This document shows positions 25,594 through 38,400 of a stretch of 64,000 bases of DNA, one piece after another. The DNA lies in the NCBI RefSeq assembly GCF_000972845.2, contig NC_040013.1, positions 4,082,642-4,146,641 of the forward strand, given 5' to 3'. Every line of letters begins with the position of its first letter. The first letter of the stretch is position 1. The notes beneath the pieces were generated by a model. That model did not search any database. It was not told where the DNA came from and saw nothing but the letters and a program-made list of their open reading frames with translations. Source of the stretch: Larimichthys crocea. Its lineage: Eukaryota > Chordata > Actinopteri > Sciaenidae. The position numbers and the translations under genes are program-made.

Positions 25594-25805
25594 TCAAGTC
25601 AGTGCCGCCACAAATGTCCCAAATCGGTTGGAGATATCAGAGTGGAGCGAGCGCCAGGACGAGACGGGCCCCCCTCGACCTTTACTGTCCCCCAGCTCGT
25701 CTGTGCAGTGGACGGACAGGCACTGCAGGTGGTTCCCTCCGCTGTTCCCACCTCCGCCGGCTCCCGGGGCTCCGGCTCCAGCCTTACTCTGGGACAGCTC
25801 CGATT
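25594..25805 (-). CDS. mn1: mn1 coding exon 2 (C-terminal 70 residues and stop)
   Basis: On the minus strand, acceptor TTGTTTTGCAG precedes AATCGGAG. The exon begins in phase 1 and ends with TGA at 25594-25596. It encodes a Gly/Ala-rich linker (residues about 1187-1204), then [15 protein letters not shown], and ends in [20 protein letters not shown], which is essentially the C-terminus of mammalian MN1. In a conventional frame listing this exon is hidden, because overlapping plus- and minus-strand frames are longer. Mammalian work links this C-terminal segment to MN1 protein stability and partner binding. Confidence 0.96.
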
Positions 25806-28800
25806 CTGCAAAACAAGCACAGAGAGGAAAAGGTTAATTAAGACTGTACAAACATGGAAAAACAACTTCGGGCTATTGGCATTCTCTGATACAGATGAAC
25901 CATTTAAAATACACACTTTTAATTAAACCAGTGTCATTTTCACATCCCACTCTAAATCTGCACTGTGAAATTAATTCAACACTATTCCACCCCCCCATCA
26001 GTACGACCCGAAAAGGAGGCTGTGAGCAAAGCTTCTTCTTCTCACACTCCTCCTCCTCCTCATGCCTGACACACACACACACACACACAAACACACACAC
26101 GCGAAAACACACAGAATTTTGTTCCCAGTCAGGCGTGCAAATCTGGAGCGCTCCTGCATGACCTCCGGTCAGAGGGTCAAAGGACACTGAGAATACTGGC
26201 CTTTAACCCTGGTTGACCCAATTTACCGGTATAATGGCCGCGCCACGGTATCGACCCTGTGTCACCAAGGTGTGGAGCCTCGTATTTAAATGGTTGCACT
26301 AAGCTTCCCCAAAAAATCCATAGACAGGTTGATTACAAATCATAAAAATAAAAAATATATATCGCCCGTGCCACAGAATTAATGCTGACGCCTGAGATGC
26401 ATGTTTCACATATGGAGAAAAATTACTCCGTGGCATGTAACGAAAAAATTAGTCATGGGGGAAGATTGACGAGGACAGGAAGTGCTTGGATAAACTACAC
26501 ATAATAGCGCAGCGTCACACTTCATCTGCTGCAGCTTTCTGAGCGAGAAAAGGGCAGAAAAGTTTTGAAGAAGATCCAAACAGGGGAGAAGAAAGAAAAG
26601 AGGAAGAGAAAAACACTATGATAGAGGTAACAGTGGGGCTATGTGTTATGACACTAGTGTTGCATCCTGTGCTTTGGTTTTTGCCTCTAAGGAAGCCCAA
26701 AGTGCAGAGAAAGTTTGTGTGAAGATGTTATGAACCCTTTGCTAAAATCAGACCGATTATTCTCCTATCTCCTCACCGCACCGCGAGGATGACGAACGGA
26801 TCAGTGTGCTGCACAAAGACACAGAGCTTTTAAGGTGCAGGGACACAACTGGGTGTCTGAGTGTGGAGACGGGTAGAAAACAGCTCTGACAAGCTGAGTT
26901 ACATGTGTCAGAGAGGGGAGAGGCTGTGACAGACAACACAGTGGATGGCACAGAGGCTGCAGATCACAACACTCCACTCTGCCGCTCACCTGAGAGAAAA
27001 GAGAAGCACGGCGCAGACCTCCGTGTCATCCGCAGCCCTCAGTTCCCCCCTTTTTAGCTCATCTTTCTCTGCTACTTAAACAGTTTTATCTTGTTTTGCT
27101 TACTGTTTTCATCTCCCTCCTTCTCTGCTTTCACAAACCCCGAGGCAGCACTGACACAGTGTTAACAAAACACAGCACAGAGAAGAGAAGAACGCCAGAC
27201 CAGGCAGCTAGGACAACCGGGAGAGGCAGGGAGGCAGGCAGACATGCAGGCAGTGAGGCAAGCTTGCCCCCCAGCCTGTCTGGGCTGCGACCACTGGAAT
27301 GGAAAAGTGGGGGGATTTGGTAAAAGGTCAGGCAGCCAAGCCTCCCGTTGTTCCCTGCTTCGTTTGTCTCTCTCTCTCTCTGTGAGTTTCTCCATCTCCC
27401 TCCCAAGGACTGGAGATGTGGTGTAAGTGGGGGCTGAGGGTGCGGGTGGGGTAAGGGGAGAAATGAGGATTTAGAGCGGTGTTGGTGGTGGCGGTGACAA
27501 GATCTAACATTTGCCAGAGGGTCCAGTCATACACCTCAGCATGGCGGATCCCCACCCCCTGCCAGTATCACCCACCCCACCCCTCCACCCACTACCCCAC
27601 CCCCAGCCCCCTTCCCAAACACCGTGCCTCCAGCACCCGCGCAGCAGCTCATGCTAGCTGGGCACAGCAGGGTCCGCACCGGCCTGAATAGGCAGCCAAG
27701 CGTCCCCTGGCTCACTGCTGACACACAGCAAACTGACAACACGCACGGCCAGAAACACACAACACGCCAAACCACTGCCGCCGCCCCACCGCCGCCGCTA
27801 CCACCTCTTCTTCTTCTTCTGCTGCTGCTGCCATGCCCACACCAGCCCTCAGCTGCTGCTCCACATGCACACACACACACACACACACACCACCCGCATG
27901 CATACATATAGACACAACACACACACACACACACAAGCTCAGCTAGACACATCACTTCAGTGCAAGGACAAAAGTGGAAAATACACTGACAACAAAAATA
28001 CACAGGGATCAAATTACAAACATGATAACTCTCTTCTTGCAAACACACACACACACCACACACACCACACACCACACACACACATTTATCGCTTGTATAG
28101 TCCCAGAATTCATGTTCAGATATGAACTCATATTTTAAAAAGATTTCTTTTTTATTTATCTATAAATATATATATTTTTTTATAAAATGCTGTCAAAAGT
28201 AAAAATACATGTATATTTTTCTCGTCAAGTTAAAGACCTGCAAAAACCGCCACTTGTAAAAATAAGCCCAAACACTTAACCACCACGGGATTAAAATATC
28301 ACCCAGTATTACAGGGTAGCCAAAGGGGGATTGAAGGGATGTGATTTCTACGGAAAAATCAAGACACTGCCCTTAAATTGTAAAGCATTATCCATGGCGG
28401 CGGCGTATTTGTTCAAAAGTGGAAACGGCAGTGTGAAATTCTCCATCACACAAGTCTAAATCCCAAATCAGCATGACATTTTACAAGCAGGGAAATCTGT
28501 ATGTATGTATATACATATAAAATAAGATCTATCTTGTTATGGCTGTTCATTGACTAACGTGGAATTCATATCCACGGTAATATCTCAATAATAGCCTATT
28601 CATCTGAGGGGAACAAGTGCTTAGCATCAACAAGCGAGGGGGAAAATACCTAATAAAAAGAGAACAGCAACAGCACAAGCAGCTGCGCTGAGCCACAAAT
28701 ACACCTAAATATCCTTAACCACATTACAGCCAGAAAAGATTACCACAGTGATGTGTTAAGTAAATACCGGATTTAATGTGATGCACTTATATCGCTATAT

Positions 28801-29060
28801 CTCTCGCCCCCAAGTGCTGTACTTTGTTATTTAGTGCCTGGTGATGATACTCACACACACACACACACATACAGACACACAAACACACACATAGCAGCGG
28901 GGTTTTGGAGCCGTCTCACAGACACAGCCAGAGACGATTTACAGAGATGAGTAGAGCTTCGGATGCCATGAAGGCTGAGAGCACAGCGCACAGCTCCGGT
29001 TGTCTGGATGACACCAATGTGTCTGAGAGCTGACGGCCTGACACGGGTTTACATGTCATA

Positions 29061-29100
<40 letters not shown>

Positions 29101-31945
29101 GAAGCGATGCAGAGAGGTAAACAATGGCAGCTTGGAGACTATATTCTCTTGCAGTTTAATAATAACCGTTGCGGCGTGCAATTATTTTTTTTCAATTAAT
29201 CGTGAAAAGCAAACGGCACAGTTAAAAATAATGACACTAACGTGTGAAGCTCACACAGATATTGTGACGGCAGATCAAATAAAGTGTGTCTGAATCGACA
29301 AAGCTCCTTTTTTGGTGCAAGTTCCCTCGGAGCCGTCACATTGATTTCCCAGGCCCCAGAATCCCATGCGGCAGGCCTCTGCCCTTTTCTATCCCAAGCT
29401 CTATACTTCCATGACGACACTTCACCTTTAACCCCCCGTGCTCCCGAGGCCGCGACCCCATCCTCTCTGAACACAAACCAGTCCAATCAGAACGCTCGGC
29501 TCGCTGACAAAAACACCCAAAGGCCTCCGCTCCTATGACAGTGTGTGACATCAGGTCAGATTCCTTTAGCATAACAACTACCACTATGGCCTTGTGTGAG
29601 GATTCTGTCTTTGTCAGCACAAAACAGCCATCGCAGCCCGTGGAGAAAAAGTGAGATTTAAAAAAAAAAAAAAAAAAAGGAGGGGGCGAGAAAAAGGTCT
29701 GATTTTAACCAGGAGAGCTACAAAACCAGATCTTCTTTTCTGGACGGCACATATGTAAGAGCTTAAAGTTCTGCTTGTGTCGTCTCATCACTGTCTGAGG
29801 AATGACAGGACATGCTGCCGAATAATTAAAACACCTCGAAAATCAAATAATATCCCTCCAGCACGGTTATGTTCGTGAAATCTTAATTGTGTGTAGGTGC
29901 TAACAGACGGTTTCGGTCCTGCCCAGAGATAGGTAGGGAGCATGCAAGGCCCAACACAACCCCACCACCACCACCCCCCCAACTCCACCCAACTGCCATA
30001 GTGTGACCTTTCCCTCAGAGCAGGGAGGATATCTGGAGGGAGCAAGGGGGGGGGCACATTTCTCAGGCAAGGGCACAGGGGTTATTTTGGTTTGAATTTC
30101 CTCTCTGTTCTCTGGCCTGCAACATAAAGGAAAAGAAAAGAAAAAAAAAACGTGCCCAGGCAGGCATTGCCCCCAGCGTTCGTTACCTTCTCTTCCAGCA
30201 GCAGCAGCAGCAGCAGCAACACACCCATTCCCATCATCCCCTCAAACTCATACCCACACACACACAGACACACACACAAACACACAAACACACAAACACA
30301 CACCTCCCCCTCTGGCCACAAAAAGTGCTTAGGAAACCAGACACAAATCAGAACATGGGAAGTGATTTAGTGCCTCCTTCATAACTCACAACCATGTCCA
30401 GGACCTGTCCAGCATGTCATCCAAGTCGGTGACATATTGATCTACTTCACTGTCTCTATTTAGTTTCAGCGCGGTGCTGCACGCTTTGTTTTCTGTTTTC
30501 TCCTCCTCCTTTTTTTTTTTTTTTTTTTTTCCAGAGCAGGTAAACCGCATGTGAAAACATCAGTGTGACTGACACAGTGTTGTTGAGATAATTAAGAATT
30601 CTGCTCCAGGAATTGCAAAAAAATGTAAAAATAAATAATTTAAATCAGTGTAATTAAACAGACTTTAAAATTAATATTTATCCTTTTACTGTTGTGTGTT
30701 TTATTTTGAATAAATCTAGATAAATATGGGGGAGACTCCCACATACAGACGTGAATGAACAATAGTCATGGAGCATGAAGCTGATGGAAACAAAAAAAAT
30801 GTTTGATGTTGAATTGAATTATTTTCTCTTCCATAAATGCAAATGGTAGCTATTACCCAGCCACTCGCCTCGTGAGCGAAACTACAGATGTTCTCTGGAA
30901 AAAGCAGAAAACAAAAAAAAAAAAAAACTATCTCTCTTACTTTCTCTTTCACTCCATCAGTCTCTACTTCTGTCTCCCAGGAGAAACTGCTCCAGTGTCA
31001 TAACTCATTTGTCAGTTCCTCAATACAAATTAAAGGCGCCTGACGACTACCTGTATGGTTAATAACATAACCGCTGCTGGCAGTGTGACAACATCTACAC
31101 CTCTGAAAACACACACGCACCTTTTCAAACCTGTACTTGTATCCTGGGCAAAATATGAACCCAGAACACCTTTTAGGAGCTTCTTATCAAACCGATGCTT
31201 TTTTTTTTTTCTTTCTGGCGGTCATTCAACAGGACAGAGTGGACGTTTGGATGCACGTCACATACAGACGTTGGAAGGATTGAAGCTCCTCGTTCTGTGC
31301 ATCTAACAGATAAATTGAGCTCTCCATTTCCCTGCTGCATCCAAGGAGAACATTTACCACATGCTGAGACAAGTTTTATTTTATTCTATAACACCCTTCC
31401 CCAGGGAAAACAAAACACCGGATGAGCTGCTATTTTGAAGAGTTGAAAATCCAGTAAAGCAAAAGGCCTGACACCTTTGTTCATCTTTTTCTCTCTTCAT
31501 CAGTCACGAGCACGCTTCTTTAACGGGCTTCCTTTGACTGTCACTAGTGCTCAGTGTCTTGCAAAAAAGCCCAGGAACATGGATCACACACACACACACA
31601 CACATACACACACACGTAGCATATAAACAAACAGGATTGCGCACACGTTTCCTACGTTTCAGACGCTTTAAATGCACGATAGGCGTTTTTTCAGTGCCGC
31701 GCTATTTACAAGTCAAGTAAATACTCTTAAATATTTTCAGCACATTAGAATTAAGTGAGCGTGCTCCACCAAGCGAGACACCTGAGATCGCGAAGGGGGT
31801 GTGTGTGGGGGAGGAGGGGGCTGAAGCCGTGAGCCTGACACCGAGTCTAAATAAATCAAACTTTATGTCTACAGCTGACAAATCCACACTATCAAGTTGC
31901 AGTGTATACAAACCTGGCCTTCGTCACATACTGACGTGCATGCCG

Positions 31946-31984
<39 letters not shown>

Positions 31985-34567
31985 TGCATACAATCACAAA
32001 AAAGCAACAAAACAAACAGCCCTGATGAACCCGTCAATAACCAAGTCAACTTACAGGAGTTGCCCGAGGATGAATTGTGACTTTTAGAAACAATATTACC
32101 AAGGCTAATTGCTATGATTATCATAATGATTATCATTACTGCAGCGCAGGAGTGTGTGAGAGGGTTGGTGGATGTGTGTTGCTGAAAAAGTCAATATGAA
32201 ACACCTTGTAATGACAGGTAAAGAACATAGACTGCCCCAAGCTGGGTTTTTTTTCCCACATTCAAGCATGTGCCAATCACTTTCTTCTTTTTTTTTAGAA
32301 AAAAAAAGGAAATAGAAATTACTAGTGTGATTTGTGGGGTTGTTGTCGAGTTGAAATGTCAAAGGCAGGTGGTCTCACAGGATTGTTCTCCGTGGTGGAA
32401 TATCAATACGGCTCTTTCTGTGGATTTAAGTGCTTTCTAGTAGGTGTGATAAGATGCAAGTTCCCCTCTTTTCAAACCTGTCAAAGTCAGAGCGAAGAGA
32501 GAGAGATTTGATCATTATTAGAGCTGTTTATGGGCTGATTGCTCGGAGTGAAGACTGAAACTATTCCACAGGGTCAAGCGTGAAGTGTTTTAACTGCGAT
32601 GATAAAAAAAAAAAAGAAGAAGAAGAAGAAGAAAAAAAAGTCGCACCAAGTGCATGTGGCAAAAAGTAAAAAAAGTAAAAATAAAAATAACTGAATCACT
32701 TCCTACGCCTGCTGGTTGCCTGTTATCAAGACCGTGCACAAGTTCCCAAATGAACGGCCAGCTTCTGGCCGAGATATACAGAAGAGAGAAGGGAAGAGGA
32801 AGAGCGTATATATGTTTTTTTTTTTTTTTAAACAAAAGAAAGGGGAAACAATGTTAACTGACACCATACAAGGAAAGTTGCTGGTGTACACACCTCAGCT
32901 CCTTTTGCCTCCATGGGAGCATAAACTGCTGTGTAGCACACAAGGATCTGCAGGCCGTGAGCTTTACAGCACGGCAGGTATAACTGCGCCTTAGTGAAAA
33001 ACTTCAGCTACATGCTGTCACATAGATAGGAGGCCAAATATGGGGTCCAAAGGGGGCCATTACTGCAGCACGCATCACTTTAAACAGGCACAGAGGGACC
33101 ACGGAGAGGGTGAGCTGGGTGAACAGACATCAGCTCTGGGAGTACAACTCCTCTACAAATAAGCACAGTTGAACTTTTATTGGCTACTTGTCTGCACATT
33201 CAGGGAAATTTTTGCAAAAAAAAGAATAATGTGCACCGCACTGTGTCTTCTTCGAATCGTGGCCAGACATGTGGCTCATGTAAGAGAGGTGTAGCTCGTA
33301 GCGCTGATACAAACACAGATCTGGGGTCAGCTCTGAAGTTTAACACAACTTCACACTGAAGCTGCACCGAGCGATGGAAACATTCACCTTATACGACCAA
33401 AGCGACCCCTGACCTCCCTCCGCTCTTTTACTTTCACTGCTCATCCGAAGCAAACTCCTCTGTATCACTAAAGTGCACATAACACCATAATCCACCTGCT
33501 TAAATTGTCAAGCAACTTAAAAAAACAACAGACACACATGATGTATCGGAGTTCTCAGGATAAAAACCTGCACAGAAGCAGATCATCTCATATTCAGACA
33601 CAGTCTGGGTAAAGGTTGGACGCATGACAACAACAAAATAAAATTCAGAACTTTGCCTGAAATCTTTAAAATGAGAAAGCACTCAAAGTTCTGCTTCTAA
33701 TTATAATAAATGAAATTTAAACTGCATTTTTATTTTCAATTAGGTATTTAAAACGAGGTATTTGTGTGTAAATCGATGCATTAATTACCGTTTATCACCA
33801 CTGAACTTAATAACCCGATGAAATGCTAATTATTTAGGAATGAAAATAACCCATGCATAATTCAACGACGCTCCTGAGAGAGCAAAATAAGGCATGTTTA
33901 TGGAAATGAAACGGTGATGACAAAGAAGAAAATAAGAGAAAAATAAAAAAATCACGTCTAACACACGAGAAAATACATTTATGAGCATATTTACACTGCA
34001 AAAAATATCTGACAGGTTATGTCATCCTGTGCCAATGATTAAAATGTTACAAGTGGGAAAAAAAAAACATGTCTTTGGAATTATATGAATTAATTTCATC
34101 CTAATGAAAATGAATTTTCTTACATTTACTTCATGCTAATGGACTAACGAATCGGCCTGATTTAATTCAAATTAGTGTCACTGACATCTCTGCAATGGCA
34201 TATTTCTGTTCAGACAGGATATTTCTTGCAGTGTGAAAAGCCTGTGGGATGTTGGCTCTTATAGAACTACACTGTGGGCTATGACTTATCTTAAATTATT
34301 ATGTTATTTTGCTCCCTTCTGTGTAGCCTAAGCATCAGATTCAATCTGAAAATCCCCACCACCACCCTCACCCCCTCCCCTCCCAAATACACCTCCACCC
34401 TTTTTTTTTTTTTTTTTCATCTTTGCTGTCTGAAGCACTCAAATGAGAAACTGTCAGGAGCCGTGATTTGTGCTAACTAGCTATCGATCGCTCCAGAGCT
34501 GCATGCCTCGTGTCCATGCAGGGAGGGCTGAAAGAGGAGAGGAGGAGAGAGGAGAGGAAGGGAGAGA

Positions 34568-34599
<32 letters not shown>

Positions 34600-35376
34600 G
34601 GGGCTAGAGGGAAAGAGAGCAGAAATTAGGCTACCTGCTGAATTTATAATATTAAACGTGCCATCAGCCCCACTGAAAATTAAAACAGTGAGAGCAACAG
34701 GGTGAGTGTGGCTGACTGCTTATCAGTGCTGGGTTTCCGACTCAAAAGAATACTCATTAATCAATATCATAAGTGATGATGTTACTTATCACTCCCTGGC
34801 ATCAGTGGGTGTTTTTCTTCTTTTTCATTTTTTTTGTTCTTACACCCCCACACTCTGTTTTTTGTTGTTTGTGTTATTTTTTCATGAATTAGAAGAACTG
34901 TTTCCTCTTTTGTAAATAATAAAAAATTACTACTCAATGATCCTGTCATGTGTTCATTAATTCCGCGGTGAGAAAGTAATTATGAGGAAAAACAAATCTG
35001 GCTCAAATTCATTTGTTATTTTTCTATTTAGTTATATTTTTTAAAAAGGAGGGGGTGACTGGTGACATTCGCCTCCTGCATCAGTTGCAATGGGAAGTTC
35101 CAAAGCTCTTCCTAAGTAATGGCATTAGTGTTACTACCCGACACCCTGTGCTCTGTCTCAGATAAACAATGCGCCTGGACTCCAGACTCCGCGCGATGCG
35201 CGCCCCCGCCCCTCTCTGCACCCGCACTGATCAGAACAAAGAGGCGCTCGAGACGCGCTCGGCGCTCTCTACAAATATGTACATGCACATTATACATTAT
35301 ATATATATCCATACATCCACAGGCCTATAGGCTGTGGAACCCAGACAGTTTGTAGTTTTTTTTACATGCATATATA

Positions 35377-35419
<43 letters not shown>

Positions 35420-38400
35420 AGCGACGTCAACCATGTCTGTCTGCTGCGATTATTTATGAAATACCCAACGTGAAAAAATTAAACAATAAAATAAAAAATA
35501 GATAAATAAATAAACATATACTGACATATGCAACTTGCTCAATTTTGCAATTATAGGGCATGTTAATGCGTGCGACTGTGTGTATATTACGATTAAAACA
35601 CAGACGATCATATTAATAAAACAACATAATCCAAATGAAATCACAATAATATGAATAAAAACAGAAAATATTGTTGTTGTTGTTAGAATTATTATAAGAA
35701 TGAGAGGAAGAAGAATTAGAAGAAGAAAGTGAGCCGCAGCTGAACAACGTAAAAGTAATGATCATTAATACGTATCTGCATTTTGATTTAGAGCCACCAT
35801 AAAAACGTTCTGATTAAAAAAGAAAAAACTATTGGAGAGCATGAACATATCTGCAGACTGTAACACACCCGCTGAAAAAACTGCGTCTGATCCTTCAGGC
35901 CAGAAGATTTCCCATTTTTCTGGAGAAACTTTGTGTCGTAAGAGACTCAGTTACGTCCTGAACTATTTTACACTCATTTGGGGGATGTAAATATAATAAG
36001 AATAAAAAATAAATAAAGTGACAAATAAGAAGAAATAAAATAAATAAACTACAATTTAAATTAAACTATTTTCTAAATGAACTATTTCCCACGGAAAATA
36101 ATAATTAAAAAAAACTGGATGTCTGTATTAATTCCACCATGATATTTAATCCTTAAAATCCTGTCCTGCCAATCTTTAAAAAAAAATCAATCCACTCTGA
36201 GCAGCTCTGTATTATCCCATGGTAATAACAAAAACAAACACGTAACAAGGCGAGGGAAACCCCGCTGCGCAAACGCATATCCTCAAAAAGCTATTAATCT
36301 TCTCAATGTAGTTGTTCACCCTGAAAACCGAGATAAAGAACCACAGGAAATGTTTACTTTTCTGGAGCTGCTCTTTTGAAGTGCCTCTACAATGAGGAAC
36401 CTTATAAAAATACATTGCAGGAATAAAAAAAAAGGTACATGGTTTACTTTGTGCACTCAGCTGCCATTTAAAACTGCTCCATTCTTCTTTTTTTTTTTTT
36501 TTACATTCTTCAATACGGAGCCAATTTAACGAGAAAAAATCCCGCACGACTCATCTATTTTTTCTTTGTGAAAAGTTGAATAGGCTACTATTAAATTTAT
36601 TATCATCCTATAGGATAAACCTCTCAAATTCAAAGACTCGTTAAACAGAAACGGCTGCGCACAACACGCACAAAAGGTCCTTCTATTATCAGCGTCACCA
36701 GAGCATTTTTACCTAACACGTTTGTGATGTTACACTGCACTGCACATGAGATAAATAGCATTTTAATGCAGGACATATACTAATCCTATGAGTACAATTA
36801 ATAAGTAAATGTGTTGCATGTGTGAGCGTGAGTACAGAGAGAGGAAAAGGTGTAAAATAGAAGCAGGAATGAAATCATTTACCTTCTTTACTGTTGTTTT
36901 GGCTCTTATTTTTTTCCCATGGTCCCATGGCCTTGTCATCCTCTGACCCGTCCATCATGGCCTTGTCACTGGGCACGTACCAGGTGGCGTGCTGCTCTGC
37001 CATGAGGGTGTCAAGGTCAATAGTGCCCATTGAGCCCTTCCCAGCATCCGGGCTGCAGCTTGCCAGCTCATTGTCTCCGTTCTGTGAGGGACAGTCACCA
37101 TTCTTTTTGCCATTCTTCATGGCCAGGGGCTGGTCCTCAGAGATACTGAATTGCTGCCGCTGTAGCTGGATCTGGGCCTGCAGAATCTCCAGAGGATGGA
37201 TTTCTTCCTGGCCAGAGGTGCTGGATGGAGTGCGTACCTGCTCCACCCCAGGTGTGCCCGGGTGGCTCACCCCACTGGCCCCTGTGCCCCCACCAGCATT
37301 CAGTCCATAGCTGTCTGGTGTCGAGGTAGTATGATTGTTAATGCCCATGCCTAAGGGCTTCTGTCCATTTATCAACCCATGGTCACTCCTCTGCATTTTG
37401 GGTGAGCCGGTGATCATAGGGCTGCGATTAGGTTTTGTGGCCGAGGCCCCTCCTGCATCTGAGCTGGAGGACACCTCATCCTCGTTGCCATAGTGGGTGC
37501 TGACATCGTCAGGAAAGTCCACACGTGGTGAGCTACTATCAGATTTGGCGACACTTTGAATGCCACTGTCCAAAGAAGACATCAGGTCAGCCTGGTCCCC
37601 CAACATTAGGTCTCCTCCTTTTCCCCAAGAGGGTGATTGGAGGTGTTTCTCATGGGGCGTGCCCCCACCCCTCTCCCCAACGCCAGCTGAGGGGGTCTGC
37701 TGGCCTGGACTTACAACAGGGTTACCATTGTCAGAGGAAAAAAAAATTCCAGGGCTCACATGTCCACTGTCTCTTTTTCTCCTCCCTCTCCCTCTCCCAC
37801 TCCCTGTTGTTGCCTTCCCCTCACTGCACGGGGTAGCGTCCATGTTGTAATTTGGGGAGAGGGCACTGGCTTCCCCCTGCACCGTCTGGCTTTGACTTGC
37901 AGGCTTAGAGTTGCTATTCCCGGTGCCAGGCATCTGGCTGTTCTGGGAAGTGCTGCTCTGAAAATATTCAGGACCAGCACTGCCAGTCCCATTAGATGTG
38001 CTGCTATTAATGTCCTGCTCTGTCTGACTCAGTTTTCGCTTGCCCTCATTTTGGTTCTTCTTGTTGAATGTTACGTTAAGATTGGGGGCCCCTAGGCTAG
38101 CAATCATGTTCTGGCAGGCCGTGGAAAGGGCCGCCAGGCAGCTCTGGCCAAAAACACTGTCTTTAGCACTGGTTTTGCTGAAGTTCCCGAGGGACAGAGC
38201 TCCAAGCTTACTAACAGACGACCGCTGGCCTGAGGGGAACTCAGACTGAGGAGGGTAGGTCCCCGGTGAGGTGCTCACCCCCTGGGGAGTACTGTGGGCT
38301 GGCCCTTGACGGTTAGCCCCCCCATAGGGAAATGTTGGCTGTGCTCCCATTGGAGGTGCAGGGAAGTCAGCTGGCCGCCTCTCTGCTGGTGCATTCGGAT

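Larger units (their letters stand above)
25806..36882 (-). other. mn1: mn1 intron 1 (11.1 kb)
   Basis: The single coding-region intron, with GT (36881-36882) and AG (25806-25807) borders on the minus strand. It contains no credible gene. It holds CA arrays (26069-26100, 27870-27890, 29062-29099, 31946-31982), A/T homopolymers, and long unique AT-rich stretches (about 28130-28800 and 33680-34300) rich in TAAT-core motifs that are candidate regulatory elements. A purine-rich GA/GATA block lies at 34545-34605 and an (AAAT)n array at 35377-35420. Confidence 0.9.

Noticed and set aside
25324..25926. 200-residue plus-strand frame
   Set aside because: It lies antisense to mn1 exon 2 and begins in GT and ATC repeats. 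The conserved MN1 C-terminus on the other strand explains the openness.
27536..28081. 181-residue minus-strand frame with Cys/Val and Gly/Ala runs
   Set aside because: Composition comes from CA/GT arrays and CCG/CTT triplets in mn1 intron 1; it has no splice or codon evidence.
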